From positions 248,001-312,000 of the forward strand of contig NZ_RQVR01000002.1 in the NCBI RefSeq assembly GCF_003865365.1: a DNA stretch of 64,000 nucleotides, read 5' to 3'. The stretch is from Flavobacterium macacae (GTDB taxonomy: Bacteria > Bacteroidota > Bacteroidia > Flavobacteriales > Flavobacteriaceae). Under the pieces are notes generated by a model that searched no databases, was not told the DNA's origin, and saw nothing but the letters and a program-made list of their open reading frames with translations. The position numbers were made by a program, and so were the translations under genes. Shown here one piece after another: positions 32,508 to 41,219 of the stretch; position 1 is the first letter of the stretch, and each line of letters begins with the position of its first letter.

Positions 32508-33134
32508 CTATTCCCGAAGTATCTTAATCAAATTGATAATCGCAACAAGTCCAGTGACCGAGCCTAAAAAGTAATTCATGTTTCGCATCAGCCATTCGGT
32601 TTTGTGCTGGATTCTTTGAAAAAAAACAATATAAAGATAGAAAACAGAAAACGAACCAATGATTACGCCCAGAACAAAAAACAAATTGGTCAAGGGCGAA
32701 AAGACCATCAGTTCATTATTGGCCAATGAAACGCTGACCAAAACAAAAAACGGAATCGGGAAAAAATTAAGCGCCGAAAGCAACATCCCTAAAAAGAAAC
32801 GCCCCACTTTGGTTCGCACCGTATTATCTTCTTGTATCACTTTTGGCTTTTTGGCAAAAAAGAAAAAATAAATGGTCAGCAACGCAAAAGCTCCCAACCC
32901 GATTTCTTGAATCAGTTTTAAGAGATCACCACTGTTGCTGATCAACTTTGCAAAAGCGACTGAAATATACGCCTGGATAAAAATGACAACTGTGGCGCCT
33001 GCCGAAAAAATCAGGGCTCTTGAACGCCCATCTCGAATACTTGTTTTTGCAGCCGTAAGATTAAGCAATCCGGGCAACGAAATTCCGACAACTGAACATA
33101 AAAGACCCCACAAAAGCGCCACAAAAATCGACAT
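32508..33134 (-). CDS. LysE family transporter
   Basis: A 208-residue inner-membrane protein with six hydrophobic segments, of the LysE/RhtB amino-acid exporter superfamily. The N-terminus LWGLLCSVVGISLPGLLNLTAAKTSIRDG is family-typical, and FFLGMLLSALNFFPIPFFV is the usual Asn/Pro-bearing fourth helix. The cargo is unknown. Its ATG lies 2 bp after the trmB stop, so the genes are coupled. Confidence 0.85.
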   Translation of the reverse strand: MSIFVALLWGLLCSVVGISLPGLLNLTAAKTSIRDGRSRALIFSAGATVVIFIQAYISVAFAKLISNSGDLLKLIQEIGLGAFALLTIYFFFFAKKPKVIQEDNTVRTKVGRFFLGMLLSALNFFPIPFFVLVSVSLANNELMVFSPLTNLFFVLGVIIGSFSVFYLYIVFFQRIQHKTEWLMRNMNYFLGSVTGLVAIINLIKILRE

Positions 33135-33136
33135 AC

Positions 33137-33811
33137 TTATTTAATTTTAAACCTAATATACGTAATTGACTTGTTAATTTCCAAATATTGTTTCTCATAA
33201 AACGTCTGAATGCTCGTCACTTCTTCCGGACTTCCTTCGTTTTTATATACGTTATGATTCGCATATAAAACCTCGTGGCCTTCACCGTGAAGCAATCCAA
33301 GCGTGTACCCGTGCATAAATTCGCTGTCGGTTTTTAAGTTCATCACGCCGTCTGGCTTCAAGATTTTTTTATACAACTGCAAGAATTCAGAATTGGTCAT
33401 TCTGTGTTTCGTTCTTTTGTATTTGATCTGCGGATCCGGAAAAGTAATCCAAATTTCGTCTACTTCATTTTCTGCAAAAATATGGTTGATCAGCTCAATC
33501 TGGGTTCTCACAAACGCCACATTATGCAGGCCATCTTCCACAGCAGTCTTGGCACCACGCCAAAAACGAGCTCCCTTAATATCAATACCCACAAAGTTTT
33601 TGTTCGGATATTTTTCTGCCAAACCAACAGAATATTCGCCTTTTCCACAACCCAATTCTAAAATAACTGGATTCTCATTTTTGAAAAATTCACTATTCCA
33701 TTTTCCTCTTAACGGAAATTCTCCTCCCACCACTTCTTCTCTCGTTGGCTGAAAAACGTTCTCAAATGTCGCGTTTTCCTTAAATCGCTTTAACTTATTT
33801 TTACTTCCCAC
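33137..33811 (-). CDS. trmB: tRNA (guanine-N7)-methyltransferase
   Basis: A 224-residue SAM methyltransferase that methylates G46 in the variable loop of tRNAs. SAM site VILELGCGKGEYSVGLAEKYP near residues 50-70, FVGIDIKGARFWRGAK, and the conserved WITFPDPQIKYKRTKHRMTN near 120. Length is normal. It begins a run with lysE (2-bp gap). The divergent gap to the glycosyltransferase gene at 34107 holds hairpin element E. Confidence 0.95.
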   Translation of the reverse strand: MGSKNKLKRFKENATFENVFQPTREEVVGGEFPLRGKWNSEFFKNENPVILELGCGKGEYSVGLAEKYPNKNFVGIDIKGARFWRGAKTAVEDGLHNVAFVRTQIELINHIFAENEVDEIWITFPDPQIKYKRTKHRMTNSEFLQLYKKILKPDGVMNLKTDSEFMHGYTLGLLHGEGHEVLYANHNVYKNEGSPEEVTSIQTFYEKQYLEINKSITYIRFKIK

Positions 33812-33916
33812 GGCTAAATTTAAAATTTTGGTAAAATTAAGGAAATATGTTACAACTGAAATACATTTATCTTCGAAGATGTTCTTTTATTTAAGAACGA
33901 ATCGACAGTTTGGCAT

Positions 33917-33998
33917 CAGCAAAGGCAATTCCCGCTGGTTGGCACTATCTTTTTTTCTGAAAATAAAAAAAAAGATAGTCACCACCATCGTGGTTATT
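33917..33998 (-). repeat. Dispersed hairpin element, copy E
   Basis: Minus orientation. CAATTCCCGC (33926-33935) is the complement of the element's right end. An ACTATCTTTTTTT arm pairs with AAAAAAAGATAGT, and the outer end CCATCGTGGTTAT is a decayed CCATCGGGGCTAT. It shares 22 identical bases (33917-33938) with copy G. It fills much of the 295-bp divergent gap 33812-34106, where I see no gene. Confidence 0.7.
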
Positions 33999-34106
33999 TG
34001 AAAAACGCCGTCGCTTATTTTCAAGCTTCAGTACTCACATTGCCGAAGTCCGCAGTCAAAAACCAAACTTTTAAACTATTTTTAAACCCACAAAAGCATC
34101 CCAAAT

Positions 34107-35171
34107 TTGGAAACCATCAAAAAAAATATTCTTGTCTCGCCTTTAAATTGGGGATTGGGCCATGCCACACGTTGCATTCCCATCATAGAAGCTTTACAAA
34201 ACAACGGCTATAACCCGATAATTGCTTCTGACGGAGTGGCATTGCAAATGCTTCAAAAAGAATTTCCGCATTTAAAATCGCTGGAACTTCCTTCTTATCA
34301 AATTGAATATGCCAAAAACGGCGCTTTCTTTAAATGGAAAATGCTTTTGAATGCGCCAAAAATGCTCGAAGCCATTTATGACGAAAAGAAAATCATCAAA
34401 AAATGGGTTAAAGAATTAAAGTTAGACGGCATTATTTCTGACAATCGTCTTGGCGTACGTTCCAAGAAAATTCCGTCAGTCTTTATCACGCACCAACTAA
34501 ACGTTTTGACCGGAAATACCACTTGGATTTCGAGCAAAATGCACCAGCAGATCATTAAAAAATTCAGCCAGTGCTGGGTTCCTGATGTGGAAACAAAACC
34601 AAATCTTACCGGAAAATTAGGTCATCTTGAAAACCCGGATAAAAACATACAATACATTGGCCCGTTGAGCCGATTGCACAAAAGAAATGTGGACAAAAAG
34701 TTTGATTTGATGGTGGTTCTTTCTGGTCCAGAACCGCAACGCGGGATGCTTGAGGAAAAATTAAAAAAAGAAATGCCTTTGTACGACGGCAACGTAATTT
34801 TCATCAAAGGAAAAATTGAAAATGAGCAAAAAACAGAAGAAATCGGAAACGTAAAATATTATAATTTTATGACTACCGACGAATTAGAAACTGCTTTTAA
34901 TGAAAGTGAAATGGTGCTTTGCCGTTCGGGTTACACGACGATCATGGATTTGGCACAATTGGGCAAAAAAGCTTTTTTTATTCCAACGCCTGGGCAATAT
35001 GAGCAAGAATATTTGGCTAAAAAACTACAGAAAGAAGGATTGGTTCCGTTTTCAAAACAAAATGATTTTAAGATTGAAAAACTCAGCCAAATCGATAGCT
35101 ATAAAGGGTTAAAAAACTTTGGAACCGACATTACGTGGAACAAATTATTTTGTCTTTTCGAGAGTAAATGA
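34107..35171 (+). CDS. GT-B fold glycosyltransferase (MurG-like superfamily)
   Basis: A 354-residue glycosyltransferase. The N-terminus ILVSPLNWGLGHATRCIPII is the glycine-rich acceptor loop seen in MurG and UDP-glycosyltransferase relatives. The C-terminal donor domain has VVLSGPEPQRGMLEE and the nucleotide-sugar site CRSGYTTIMDLAQLGKKAFFIPTPGQYEQEYLA. The start codon is TTG at 34107; no ATG lies nearby, and the frame upstream gives nothing family-like. Its 3' end overlaps the convergent histidine kinase gene by 27 bp. Substrate unknown. Confidence 0.82.
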   Translation: METIKKNILVSPLNWGLGHATRCIPIIEALQNNGYNPIIASDGVALQMLQKEFPHLKSLELPSYQIEYAKNGAFFKWKMLLNAPKMLEAIYDEKKIIKKWVKELKLDGIISDNRLGVRSKKIPSVFITHQLNVLTGNTTWISSKMHQQIIKKFSQCWVPDVETKPNLTGKLGHLENPDKNIQYIGPLSRLHKRNVDKKFDLMVVLSGPEPQRGMLEEKLKKEMPLYDGNVIFIKGKIENEQKTEEIGNVKYYNFMTTDELETAFNESEMVLCRSGYTTIMDLAQLGKKAFFIPTPGQYEQEYLAKKLQKEGLVPFSKQNDFKIEKLSQIDSYKGLKNFGTDITWNKLFCLFESK

Positions 35172-36188
35172 AAACTCTGAACCTTTGCCTACCTTGCTTT
35201 CCACATACAGCTTTTCATCGTGGGCTTCAATAATATGCTTCACGATCGAAAGGCCCAAACCAGAACCGCCTTCACTTCTGGCGCCACTTTTGTCAATACG
35301 GTAAAAACGTTCAAAAAGTCTTGAAATGTGGTGTTTTTCGATGCCACTGCCATTGTCCATCACTCTCACGATGACTTTGTTGTTGACCAAATCTTCCACG
35401 CTGATTTCGGTAGTTCCGTCTTCCTTGCCGTATTTTATAGAGTTTACCACCAGATTGGTGACCACCTGCTGTATTTTTTCTTTATCGCCGTAAACATAGA
35501 TTGGCTTCAGGTATTTGATGTCAAACATCAGCATAATGTTTTTTTCAGAAGCATTCATTTCAAGCAAATCGAAAACATTTTGGATTACTTCTAAAATATC
35601 AAATCGAGAGTTGACCAAATTCAATTCGCCCGCTTCTAATTTTGTAATCATATCCAAATCTTGAACAATGATAATCAATCTTTCCACGCCTTTTTCGGCT
35701 CTCTGCAAATATTTTTTTCGAATTGTCTTGTCTTTCATCCCGCCATCTAAAAGCGTTGAAAGATAGCCTTGAACGGTAAAAAGCGGGGTTTTTAATTCGT
35801 GGGAAACGTTTCCGAGGAATTCTCTTCGGTATTCTTCACGAACTTTTAATGTTTCGATTTCGAGTTTTTTATCGGTAGCAAATTTTTTCACCTGCTTGGT
35901 CAGCGTCGCCATATCAGTGGTGATAGGCTGTGACCTGAAGTTAGTAGATTCCAGGAGCGAAACATCGTCGTATATTTTTTTTACTCTCCTGTAAATAAAT
36001 CTTTCGACGCGGTATTGCAATACGAAGAACGAAAAAACGGCAATAGAAATACCAAAAATAAGGCAAAATTTCCAGGAAAACGTAAAGAAAAGGCTGGTTA
36101 AGCCACCTACTAATCCGGTGGCAAAAAAGGTAATATAAAGCGATGATTTTACCGCAAAACGATATGTTTTCTTGAAACTTACAGACAT
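35145..36188 (-). CDS. phoR: Sensor histidine kinase, PhoR-like
   Basis: A 347-residue membrane kinase. Two membrane segments (residues ~10-30 and 38-55) have almost no periplasmic loop, as in PhoR. HisKA motif FLGNVSHELKTPLFTVQGYL has the phospho-acceptor His near 130. HATPase boxes: N box VVTNLVVNSIKYGKEDG, G1 VMDNGSGIEKHH, G2 GSGLGLSIVKHIIE. The gene starts one base inside the response-regulator stop codon (36188), so they are coupled. A short loop and Pho-like site arrays beside the operon make phosphate sensing likely, but that is inference. Confidence 0.85.
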   Translation of the reverse strand: MSVSFKKTYRFAVKSSLYITFFATGLVGGLTSLFFTFSWKFCLIFGISIAVFSFFVLQYRVERFIYRRVKKIYDDVSLLESTNFRSQPITTDMATLTKQVKKFATDKKLEIETLKVREEYRREFLGNVSHELKTPLFTVQGYLSTLLDGGMKDKTIRKKYLQRAEKGVERLIIIVQDLDMITKLEAGELNLVNSRFDILEVIQNVFDLLEMNASEKNIMLMFDIKYLKPIYVYGDKEKIQQVVTNLVVNSIKYGKEDGTTEISVEDLVNNKVIVRVMDNGSGIEKHHISRLFERFYRIDKSGARSEGGSGLGLSIVKHIIEAHDEKLYVESKVGKGSEFSFTLEKTK

Positions 36189-36871
36189 TAAACTTCTAAT
36201 TTATAACCAACACCTTTTATGGTTTTAAACAATTCTTCTCCTATTTTTTCTCTTAATTTTCTGATATGAACGTCAATAGTCCTGCCACCCACGATCACTT
36301 CGTTACCCCAAACTTTATCTAAAATCTCTTCTCTTTTGAAAACTTTTCCTGGTTTTGAAGCCAATAAGTAGAACAATTCAAATTCTTTTCTTGGAAGAAT
36401 GATCTCTTTTCCGTCTTGGACAATCTTATATTCTTCACGATTTACTTCAATACCGCCCACATTCAAAGTCTCTGAATTTTGCTCTTCTTCTTTCAGCCTT
36501 CTTAACAATGCTTTTACTTTGCTCACAAGCAATTTTGGCTTGATGGGTTTGGTAATATAATCGTCCGCTCCTGCATCAAAACCGGCCACCTGAGAATAAT
36601 CTTCGCTTCTTGCTGTTAGAAAAGTGATGATGACATTGCTCAATTCTGGTATTTTCCTGATGTTTTCGCACGCTTCCATTCCGTCCATTTCAGGCATCAT
36701 TACGTCCATAATAATCAAGTGTGGCAATTCTTTTTTGGCCATTAAAACAGCTTCTTTACCGTTACTGGCTGTAGAAATCTGATATCCTTCTTGCGTCAAA
36801 TTATAACCTACAATTTCGAGGATGTCTTGCTCATCGTCAACCAATAAAATCTTAATGTCTTTCTTTTTCAT
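36188..36871 (-). CDS. phoB: OmpR/PhoB family response regulator
   Basis: A 227-residue regulator. Receiver domain residues 1-~120: acidic pair in LVDDEQD (near 12), phospho-acceptor Asp in LIIMDVMMPEMDG (near 54), the conserved Thr in ITFLTARSED and Lys in DDYITKPIKPKLL. The OmpR-type winged helix follows (GIEVNREEYKIVQDGKEIIL, then GGRTIDVHIRKLREKIGEE, then TIKGVGYKLEV). Cognate kinase overlaps its stop codon. It is divergent from a TBDR gene whose upstream region carries an 11-bp-phased site array. Named phoB by this context; experimental proof is absent. Confidence 0.85.
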   Translation of the reverse strand: MKKKDIKILLVDDEQDILEIVGYNLTQEGYQISTASNGKEAVLMAKKELPHLIIMDVMMPEMDGMEACENIRKIPELSNVIITFLTARSEDYSQVAGFDAGADDYITKPIKPKLLVSKVKALLRRLKEEEQNSETLNVGGIEVNREEYKIVQDGKEIILPRKEFELFYLLASKPGKVFKREEILDKVWGNEVIVGGRTIDVHIRKLREKIGEELFKTIKGVGYKLEV

Positions 36872-36954
36872 AATAAGGGAAAAGTTATGCGTTTAGCGGT
36901 TGTAAATGTAAATATAAAACAAAACGATTATATGTGTTAACGATAATTTAATCT

Positions 36955-37033
36955 GATAACAATTTAGTAAACTTCAAGCAACTAAATAGTAACAAGTGAG
37001 TAACACCACCTTTACAGAACAGATGTTTCTTTG
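36955..37033 (+). promoter_or_regulatory. Pho-box-like array and -7 box before the TonB receptor gene
   Basis: Six 7-mers start exactly every 11 bp: GATAACA (36955), AGTAAAC (36966), AGCAACT (36977), AGTAACA (36988), AGTAACA (36999) and CTTTACA (37010). Four-base spacers separate them. The -7 box TTTCTTTG (37026-37033, one mismatch) starts 20 bp after the second AGTAACA. No -33 TTG is present, as expected of an activator-dependent promoter. PhoB/PhoP sites have this 11-bp period. The divergent phoB promoter may share the sites. Confidence 0.7.
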
Positions 37034-37057
37034 CACAAAATTAAAGAACACAACAAC

Positions 37058-39802
37058 ATGAAAATTAAACTTTTATTCATCACCTTATTGCTTAGCACCC
37101 TTGGATTTGCCCAAAGCAAAGGTACAATTTCTGGAGTCATCACAGATAAGGACTTGAATAACGAAACACTTCCTTTTGCAACAGTAACTGTCAAAGGAAC
37201 CACCAACGCCGCCCAAACAGATATTGACGGAAAGTATGCACTTGAAGTAAATCCGGGAACGTATGTTTTGGTTTATGGCTTCCTTGGATATGAATCACAA
37301 GAAGAAAGAATCACGATTGCTGCCGGAGAGAAAAGAACAATCAACAAGACCTTGACTTCTGGAAGCGTGACTTTAGAAGATGTGGTGATTGAATCGATCC
37401 AAAGCAGACAAAAAGAAACCGCTCTTTTAATGGAACAGCAAAAAGCGGTTGAAATTAAACAAAACATCGGAGCTCAAGAATTGTCAAGAAAAGGAATTGG
37501 CGATGTGGCAACAGCTGTCGCAAAAACATCTGGAGTTTCTAAACAAGAAGGAAGCAACAACGTGTATGTTAGAGGACTTGGCGACAGATACAACTCTACA
37601 TCGATGAACGGATTGCCAATGCCATCAAATGATCCTGAAAAGAAAAATATTGCTTTAGGTCTTTTTTCAACTGACATCGTAGAATATATTTCAATTGATA
37701 AATCATACAATGCAAAAATGTACGGCGATTTTGCTGGAGGAAATGTAGACATTGTTTCAAAAGATTACCGCGGAAAAGGGATGCTTGAAATCTCATTAGG
37801 TTCAAAAATCAACACGAATGCTGTAAGCAAATCAGATAACTTTTTACTACAACAAGGTCCGAATAAATCAGGATTTGTAAATTATGGAATTCCGAATAAT
37901 CCATTAGGAGCTTATAATTATGAAAACAGCTTGAATCCAACAAAAGAAGCTCCGTTTGGTGGCAACTTTGGAATTAAAGCTGGAAAAAGTTTTGATATAG
38001 GTGAAGAAGGGCGTTTGAACTTTTTTGCTACAGCAAGTTTTGACAACGGGTATTCTTACAGAGAAGGATTGACAAGATCTATAAATGCTCAAGGCGTTTT
38101 CAATAAAGATTTTCACCAAGAAAACTTTACGTATACAACGAATTCAACCGCAATGTTTAATACCAATTATCGTATAAACAACAATCACAAAATTGGTTAC
38201 AACCTTTTATATGTTAACTCTTCTGATCAATCAAGAGACACTTATTTTGGTAGTGACCGTGATTATGACAATGCAAATGCTGACTTGCTTATTCAAAGAG
38301 GTACTTTTATGCAAAACTCTGTTTTAATTAATCAACTTTTAGGAAATCACAGAATTACTGATAATATTGACCTTGACTGGGGAGTTTCTTATAACACCGT
38401 GAAAGGTGATATGCCAGACAGAACTCAAAATAAAATGTTCTACACAAGAGACACTCAAGATTTTAAACTTGTGGAGAGAACGATCACTGACAACCAAAGG
38501 TATTTTCAAAACTTGAAAGAAGACGAAATGGCTGCAAACTTGGCAGTTAGTTACAAATTAGCTAAAAATGAAGCTGGTGATTCAAAAGGAAAAATAACTT
38601 TAGGATACAACGGAAGATTTAAAAAACGTGATTTCGAAGCCATTCAATTTAACTCAGATCTTACAAGCCAAGGACAACAAGTGGTTGTTAATCCAAATAA
38701 TTTAGATGCTTTTTTCAATCAATCAAATTATCAAAACGGAGAGTTCTTTTCACTTCAATCTTTTGCAGGATTAAACCCTCAAACGTATAATGGTGATCAA
38801 AAAATTCACGCTGCAATTGGTAGTTTTGAATATAAATTATCAGAAAAATTAAGTGGAGTTATTGGCTTAAGATATGAAAAAATAGAGCAAACAGTTGACT
38901 GGAGAACACAACTTGATGCTGGTGGAGGAACTAATACTTTTAACAGAAATGAATTTTTACCAAGTCTTGTGATGAAGTACGAAGTAAATGACAAACAAAA
39001 TTTACGATTGGCAGCAAGTAAGACCTATACTTTGCCACAATTTAAAGAACGTGCGTATTTCATTTATGAAGATGTAATGGAATCAAAAGTTGGAAATGAG
39101 TTTTTATATCCTTCTCAAAATTACAACCTTGACTTAAAATGGGAAATGTTTCCTCAAAATGATGAACTATTCTCTGTAACCGTTTTTGGAAAATATATCA
39201 AAGACCCAATCAATGAAATAATCATCGCTTCTTCAACCAATGACATTTCTTGGGTAAACATCGGAGATCAAGGTCACGCTTTTGGAGCTGAATTTGAAGC
39301 AAGAAAAAATATTTTTGACTTTGATGGAGAATTAGCAAACAAACTTTCATTTGGTTTAAACGCTTCTGTCATGAAAACTGACCAAGATATTGACAATGAA
39401 AAAATTGCCAAAGAAACACAGGGAAGAAAAGCCAGTAACTTAACTGACACATCATCTGGATTCACAGGAGCTTCTGATTTAGTTATGAACGCTGATTTGA
39501 CCTATTCAAAAGAATGGAAAAATGATTCAGGAATTATGGCAACACTTTCTTACACGCACAATTCAGACAAACTTTATGCTTTAGGTAATGAAGGAAAAGG
39601 AAACTTGGTGGATAAAGCCATTGGTTCACTTGATTTTGTTTTAAAAACAAAATTGAACAAAAACTTAGGTATCGATTTTGGAGCAAGAAACATTTTGAAT
39701 CCAACATTTGAAAGAGTTCAAGAAAATGCTTCAGGCGATGTGAAAGCATTAAGCTATAAAAGAGGAGTAAATATCGGTTTAGGATTGAACTACAATTTTT
39801 AA
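37058..39802 (+). CDS. TonB-dependent outer-membrane receptor, likely Pho-regulated
   Basis: A 914-residue receptor. Signal peptide residues 1-19 (ending LGFAQ), a carboxypeptidase-regulatory-like beta domain at ~22-105 (SGVITDKDLNNETLPFATVTV), the plug at ~115-240 (NIGAQELSRKGIGDVATAVAK, then NNVYVRGLGDRYNSTSMNGLPMP), and a C-terminal barrel ending in LGLNYNF. The ATG at 37058 begins the signal peptide; an in-frame ATG 27 bp upstream would not. It imports a substrate using TonB energy. With the lipoprotein at 39928 it forms a receptor/lipoprotein pair under what look like Pho sites; a phosphorus-containing ligand is inferred. Confidence 0.9.
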   Translation: MKIKLLFITLLLSTLGFAQSKGTISGVITDKDLNNETLPFATVTVKGTTNAAQTDIDGKYALEVNPGTYVLVYGFLGYESQEERITIAAGEKRTINKTLTSGSVTLEDVVIESIQSRQKETALLMEQQKAVEIKQNIGAQELSRKGIGDVATAVAKTSGVSKQEGSNNVYVRGLGDRYNSTSMNGLPMPSNDPEKKNIALGLFSTDIVEYISIDKSYNAKMYGDFAGGNVDIVSKDYRGKGMLEISLGSKINTNAVSKSDNFLLQQGPNKSGFVNYGIPNNPLGAYNYENSLNPTKEAPFGGNFGIKAGKSFDIGEEGRLNFFATASFDNGYSYREGLTRSINAQGVFNKDFHQENFTYTTNSTAMFNTNYRINNNHKIGYNLLYVNSSDQSRDTYFGSDRDYDNANADLLIQRGTFMQNSVLINQLLGNHRITDNIDLDWGVSYNTVKGDMPDRTQNKMFYTRDTQDFKLVERTITDNQRYFQNLKEDEMAANLAVSYKLAKNEAGDSKGKITLGYNGRFKKRDFEAIQFNSDLTSQGQQVVVNPNNLDAFFNQSNYQNGEFFSLQSFAGLNPQTYNGDQKIHAAIGSFEYKLSEKLSGVIGLRYEKIEQTVDWRTQLDAGGGTNTFNRNEFLPSLVMKYEVNDKQNLRLAASKTYTLPQFKERAYFIYEDVMESKVGNEFLYPSQNYNLDLKWEMFPQNDELFSVTVFGKYIKDPINEIIIASSTNDISWVNIGDQGHAFGAEFEARKNIFDFDGELANKLSFGLNASVMKTDQDIDNEKIAKETQGRKASNLTDTSSGFTGASDLVMNADLTYSKEWKNDSGIMATLSYTHNSDKLYALGNEGKGNLVDKAIGSLDFVLKTKLNKNLGIDFGARNILNPTFERVQENASGDVKALSYKRGVNIGLGLNYNF

Positions 39803-39821
39803 TCCATCTTAAAAACATTTA

Positions 39822-39900
39822 CATAACGTTAGGCTAAGAAACAAATAACAAACACATTACATCACCTTAACGTTCAATAAGTCATAAGTTCTCATTTTTG
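39822..39900 (+). promoter_or_regulatory. Second Pho-box-like array and -7 box, before the lipoprotein gene
   Basis: Five 7-mers at exact 11-bp steps: CATAACG (39822), GCTAAGA (39833), AATAACA (39844), CATTACA (39855) and CTTAACG (39866). The -7 box CATTTTTG (39893-39900, one mismatch) starts 20 bp after the last repeat, the same distance as in the 36955 array. No -33 element was seen. The gene starts at 39928. Confidence 0.65.
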
Positions 39901-39927
39901 CATAAACATAACTAATCAAAAAAAGTA

Positions 39928-41115
39928 ATGAAAAAATCAGTTTCAAAAATTTTCGGTTTAGCAGCATTATCGCTTGCAACTATTACAACATCTTGCTCTA
40001 GCGATGACAACAATGATTCAAACAATAATGGAGGAGGCTCTTCTTTTGTTGTAAACAGAGATAACCTTCAAGGTGAAATCAATGAAGGTGAAGTAATCCT
40101 TGAGTCTGGAACTTACAAACTTACAGGAAAACTTGTTGTAAAAAACAATGCAAAACTAACCATCAAACCAGGGGTTAAAATTGAAGCTACTGAATTAGCT
40201 CCAAATCAGTTTGAGTCTGTTAGATATATTGCAGTTTCTCAAGGAGGAAAAATTGACGTTCAAGGTACAGCTTCACAACCAGTTATTATGACTGCTGCTG
40301 AAAACAAACCAGGTGCCTGGGGTGGATTAGTATTGTGTGGTAAAGCACCAATCAACAAAGGAGCAAGTGCTTCTGCTGAAGTTTCTGACTTAACGTATGG
40401 TGGTTCCGATGCAAATGATAATTCTGGTTCAATTAAATATTTAAGAATTGAATATTCAGGATACGCTTACAATTCAGAAAAAGAATTTAACGGACTTTCT
40501 TTATTTGGAGTTGGTAAAGGAACTACAGTAGAATATGTACAAGTTTATGAAGGATCTGATGACGGATTCGAATGGTTCGGTGGAACTGTAGATGCTAAAT
40601 ATCTTGTTGTTACCAACAAAGATGTAACTAATGTAGCTGATGATTTGTTTGACTGGACTGAAGGATGGAATGGTCTTGGTGAAAACTGGTATGGAATCAG
40701 AACAAACGCAAGTAACAGAGGTATCGAAGCAGATAATAACTCTAACAACCACTTGGCTGCTCCAATATCAAACCCAACTATCAAAAACCTTACATTAATT
40801 GGTACTAACGCAAGTTCTGAAAACCAAGCTATCAAATTGAGAGTTGGAACTAAAGGAAACTTTGACAACGTAGTATTAAAAGGTTTTGCAACTGGTTTTG
40901 ACATTCAACACGATGAAAGCATTGGATATATTGGAACTGACTTGAAAGCAACTAACGTTAAATTTGAAGATATTGCTACAAAATCAGTAGGAAAAAACAC
41001 AGCAGGAACAGCAGTTGATGTAACTGCAGTTTATACTGAAAGCGCAACTGCAACAGGAGCTGGAAACGGATCTGGAGTTCCAACTTGGACGACTGGATGG
41101 ACAATAGGTTTATAA
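39928..41115 (+). CDS. Surface lipoprotein with beta-helix-like repeats
   Basis: A 395-residue predicted lipoprotein. The signal peptide ends at the lipobox ITTSC, followed by SSDDNNDSNNNGGG, a flexible acidic tether common on surface lipoproteins of this phylum. The body has repeating beta strands with Gly and Asn turns (KLVVKNNAKLTIKPGVKIEA, then SQGGKIDVQGTASQPVIMTA), suggesting a right-handed beta-helix. It lies 125 bp after the TBDR stop and has its own Pho-like array. It could bind or process the receptor's ligand at the surface. No enzymatic motif was recognised. Confidence 0.7.
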   Translation: MKKSVSKIFGLAALSLATITTSCSSDDNNDSNNNGGGSSFVVNRDNLQGEINEGEVILESGTYKLTGKLVVKNNAKLTIKPGVKIEATELAPNQFESVRYIAVSQGGKIDVQGTASQPVIMTAAENKPGAWGGLVLCGKAPINKGASASAEVSDLTYGGSDANDNSGSIKYLRIEYSGYAYNSEKEFNGLSLFGVGKGTTVEYVQVYEGSDDGFEWFGGTVDAKYLVVTNKDVTNVADDLFDWTEGWNGLGENWYGIRTNASNRGIEADNNSNNHLAAPISNPTIKNLTLIGTNASSENQAIKLRVGTKGNFDNVVLKGFATGFDIQHDESIGYIGTDLKATNVKFEDIATKSVGKNTAGTAVDVTAVYTESATATGAGNGSGVPTWTTGWTIGL

Positions 41116-41135
41116 TCCTCACAAAAATAGATGAC

Positions 41136-41168
41136 AAAATGCCTTTCTTTCTGAAAGGCATTTTTTTT
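41136..41168 (+). terminator. Terminator of the lipoprotein gene
   Basis: AAAATGCCTTTC / GAAAGGCATTTT stem, TTTCT loop, eight T. Confidence 0.92.
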
Positions 41169-41219
41169 GGTACAATAATTGAAATAATTTTTATACATTT
41201 ATAATACCAAATCTGAGCA

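Noticed and set aside
40545-40904. A 119-codon open frame antisense to the lipoprotein gene at 39928
   Set aside because: It lies wholly inside a well-supported gene, has no promoter and no family resemblance. Long antisense frames are expected there because of the codon bias.
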